Source of the DNA: Peromyscus leucopus
Taxonomy: Eukaryota > Chordata > Mammalia > Rodentia > Cricetidae
DNA: 64,000 bases
Direction: 5' to 3'
NCBI RefSeq assembly: GCF_004664715.2
Contig: NC_051067.1
Span: forward strand, 70,525,942 to 70,589,941
Position 1 is the first letter of the stretch; every line of letters begins with the position of its first letter. Both the position numbers and the translations under genes were made by a program. Below are positions 63,168-64,000 of this stretch, one piece after another. The notes under the pieces are model-generated. The model was not told the DNA's origin. It saw nothing but the letters and a program-made list of their open reading frames with translations, and made no database searches.

Positions 63168-63326
63168 CCTGTATGTATGTCTGTGTGAGAGTGTTGGATC
63201 CCCTGAACTGGGGTTACAGACAGTTGTGAACTGCCGTGCGGATGTTAGGAGTTGAACCCAGGTCCTCTGGAAGAACAGCCAGTGCTCTTAGCTGCCAAGC
63301 CATCTCTGCAGCCCAGGTGGAAACGT

Positions 63327-64000
63327 AAAGGGGTGGGGGGTGGGGGATACACCTGTATAGTAAGAGGGGTCTTGGAAAATAGAATACACCATTGAGCTTC
63401 TATACCTTGGAGTTACTTAGGCTTTACTGGATGGGGGAGTCCAGGGTTGAGTTGGTCAGTCCAGTTTCCACTTTAGGAGATGAGATGCCTTAGAGTTTCA
63501 GTCTTCAATGTGGTCTCCAGGAAAGGGGCATTCCTTCAGGGGAAAAGAGATAAGAAAAAGCAAGACACACACACACATCCTGCCCCCTGCCTCCCACCTT
63601 TCTGCTATCTCCAGTTTCTGGTCATGGCAGAACCAGAGACATTTTGGTTTAAACACTTCTGGCATCTCTAGCCTCTGGCAAGGAGGATGTTCCTCCTACT
63701 CTTCCACACCACTGTTTACTCCCCATCAAACCTAAGTATAAAGAGACACGAGTTCTCGCATGGTGTCATAAGCGCCCCTATGTCGTGTAATACTTACGCT
63801 AAATTTCAATACTTTCGTTATACAGGTCTCAGCTGTGAACCTTGCGATGGGTTAGAAACAGATATTAGTTTGTTTTTTCCCCCTTCATGAAAGGTAAAAA
63901 GAAAATTGCTTTTCTTCCCCTACAAGCGTGAGCCAGAGGCTCGGAATAATCGAGGTAGCTGTCCATCAAGGCATTGGCAATATATGATGGAGACTATGGC
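63327..64000. other. no gene recognised; G-rich and (CA)n patches
   Basis: The sequence to the right of the split B2 continues the DNA seen left of it, so it may belong with the unidentified stretch before 62248. A G-run lies near 63330-63350 and a short CA array near 63565. Nothing else is recognisable. Confidence 0.45.

Larger units (their letters stand above)
62261..63314 (-). mobile_element. B2 SINE split by an LTR
   Basis: The antisense tail and 3' part lie before 62335, the body and head (gacagttgtgaactgccgtg; ccatctctgcagccc) after 63173. Flanks agatggaaactt (62249-62260) and aggtggaaacgt (63315-63326) are a 12-bp target duplication with two differences. Confidence 0.88.

Overview
This is non-coding mammalian DNA from a muroid rodent, most likely a cricetid (deer mouse, vole or hamster group). 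The call rests on interspersed repeats: dozens of B1, B2/B3/B4 and ID SINEs, rodent URR1 DNA transposons, MT/ORR1-type MaLR LTRs, and a B1 variant carrying a ggaaaggcgcaaa-type block that I associate from memory with cricetids. Older mammal-wide layers (MIR, L2, L1M 3' ends, MLT1) lie beneath. I find no protein-coding gene, no cellular RNA gene and no CRISPR array. The open frames present fall in repeats or lack coding character.

Layout. 0-8 kb: an old L1M ORF2 end, SINEs, a URR1 copy and a rodent L1 3' end. 8-20 kb: SINE-rich, with a 1.6-kb repeat-free stretch (16.1-17.7 kb) holding a possible non-coding exon, and a URR1 nested in a B1 at 19 kb. 20-27 kb: a B1 with a (GGC)17 expansion, two solo LTRs with exact 6-bp target duplications, L2 and L1M tails, and a 66-bp tandem duplication. 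27.2-32.2 kb: a defective, internally deleted endogenous retrovirus, recognised from two decayed zinc-knuckle patterns, a polypurine tract and a 3' LTR. 32-50 kb: MLT1, a complete MaLR LTR with a 5-bp target duplication, several solo LTRs, and a G-rich tract. 49.8-50.3 kb: a CpG-rich minus-strand LTR with a duplicated 64-bp block. 50-60 kb: MaLR remnants, polypurine microsatellites, young B2s with exact target duplications, and a 1.25-kb repeat-free island (53.7-55.0 kb) that is the best candidate for host regulatory DNA. 60-64 kb: SINE clusters, an unidentified 1.3-kb stretch with a 59-bp tandem duplication, and an LTR family that carries B1 pieces inside itself.

The repeats record order of insertion rather than a pathway: URR1 into B1, LTRs into B3, ID and B2, B1 and B2 into LTRs and SINE tails. 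The most unusual object is the LTR family that has built B1-head units into the region upstream of its TATA box, in different copy numbers at different loci. Family names are from memory of consensus sequences; I could not run a repeat search, and boundaries without target duplications are good to about 10-20 bases.
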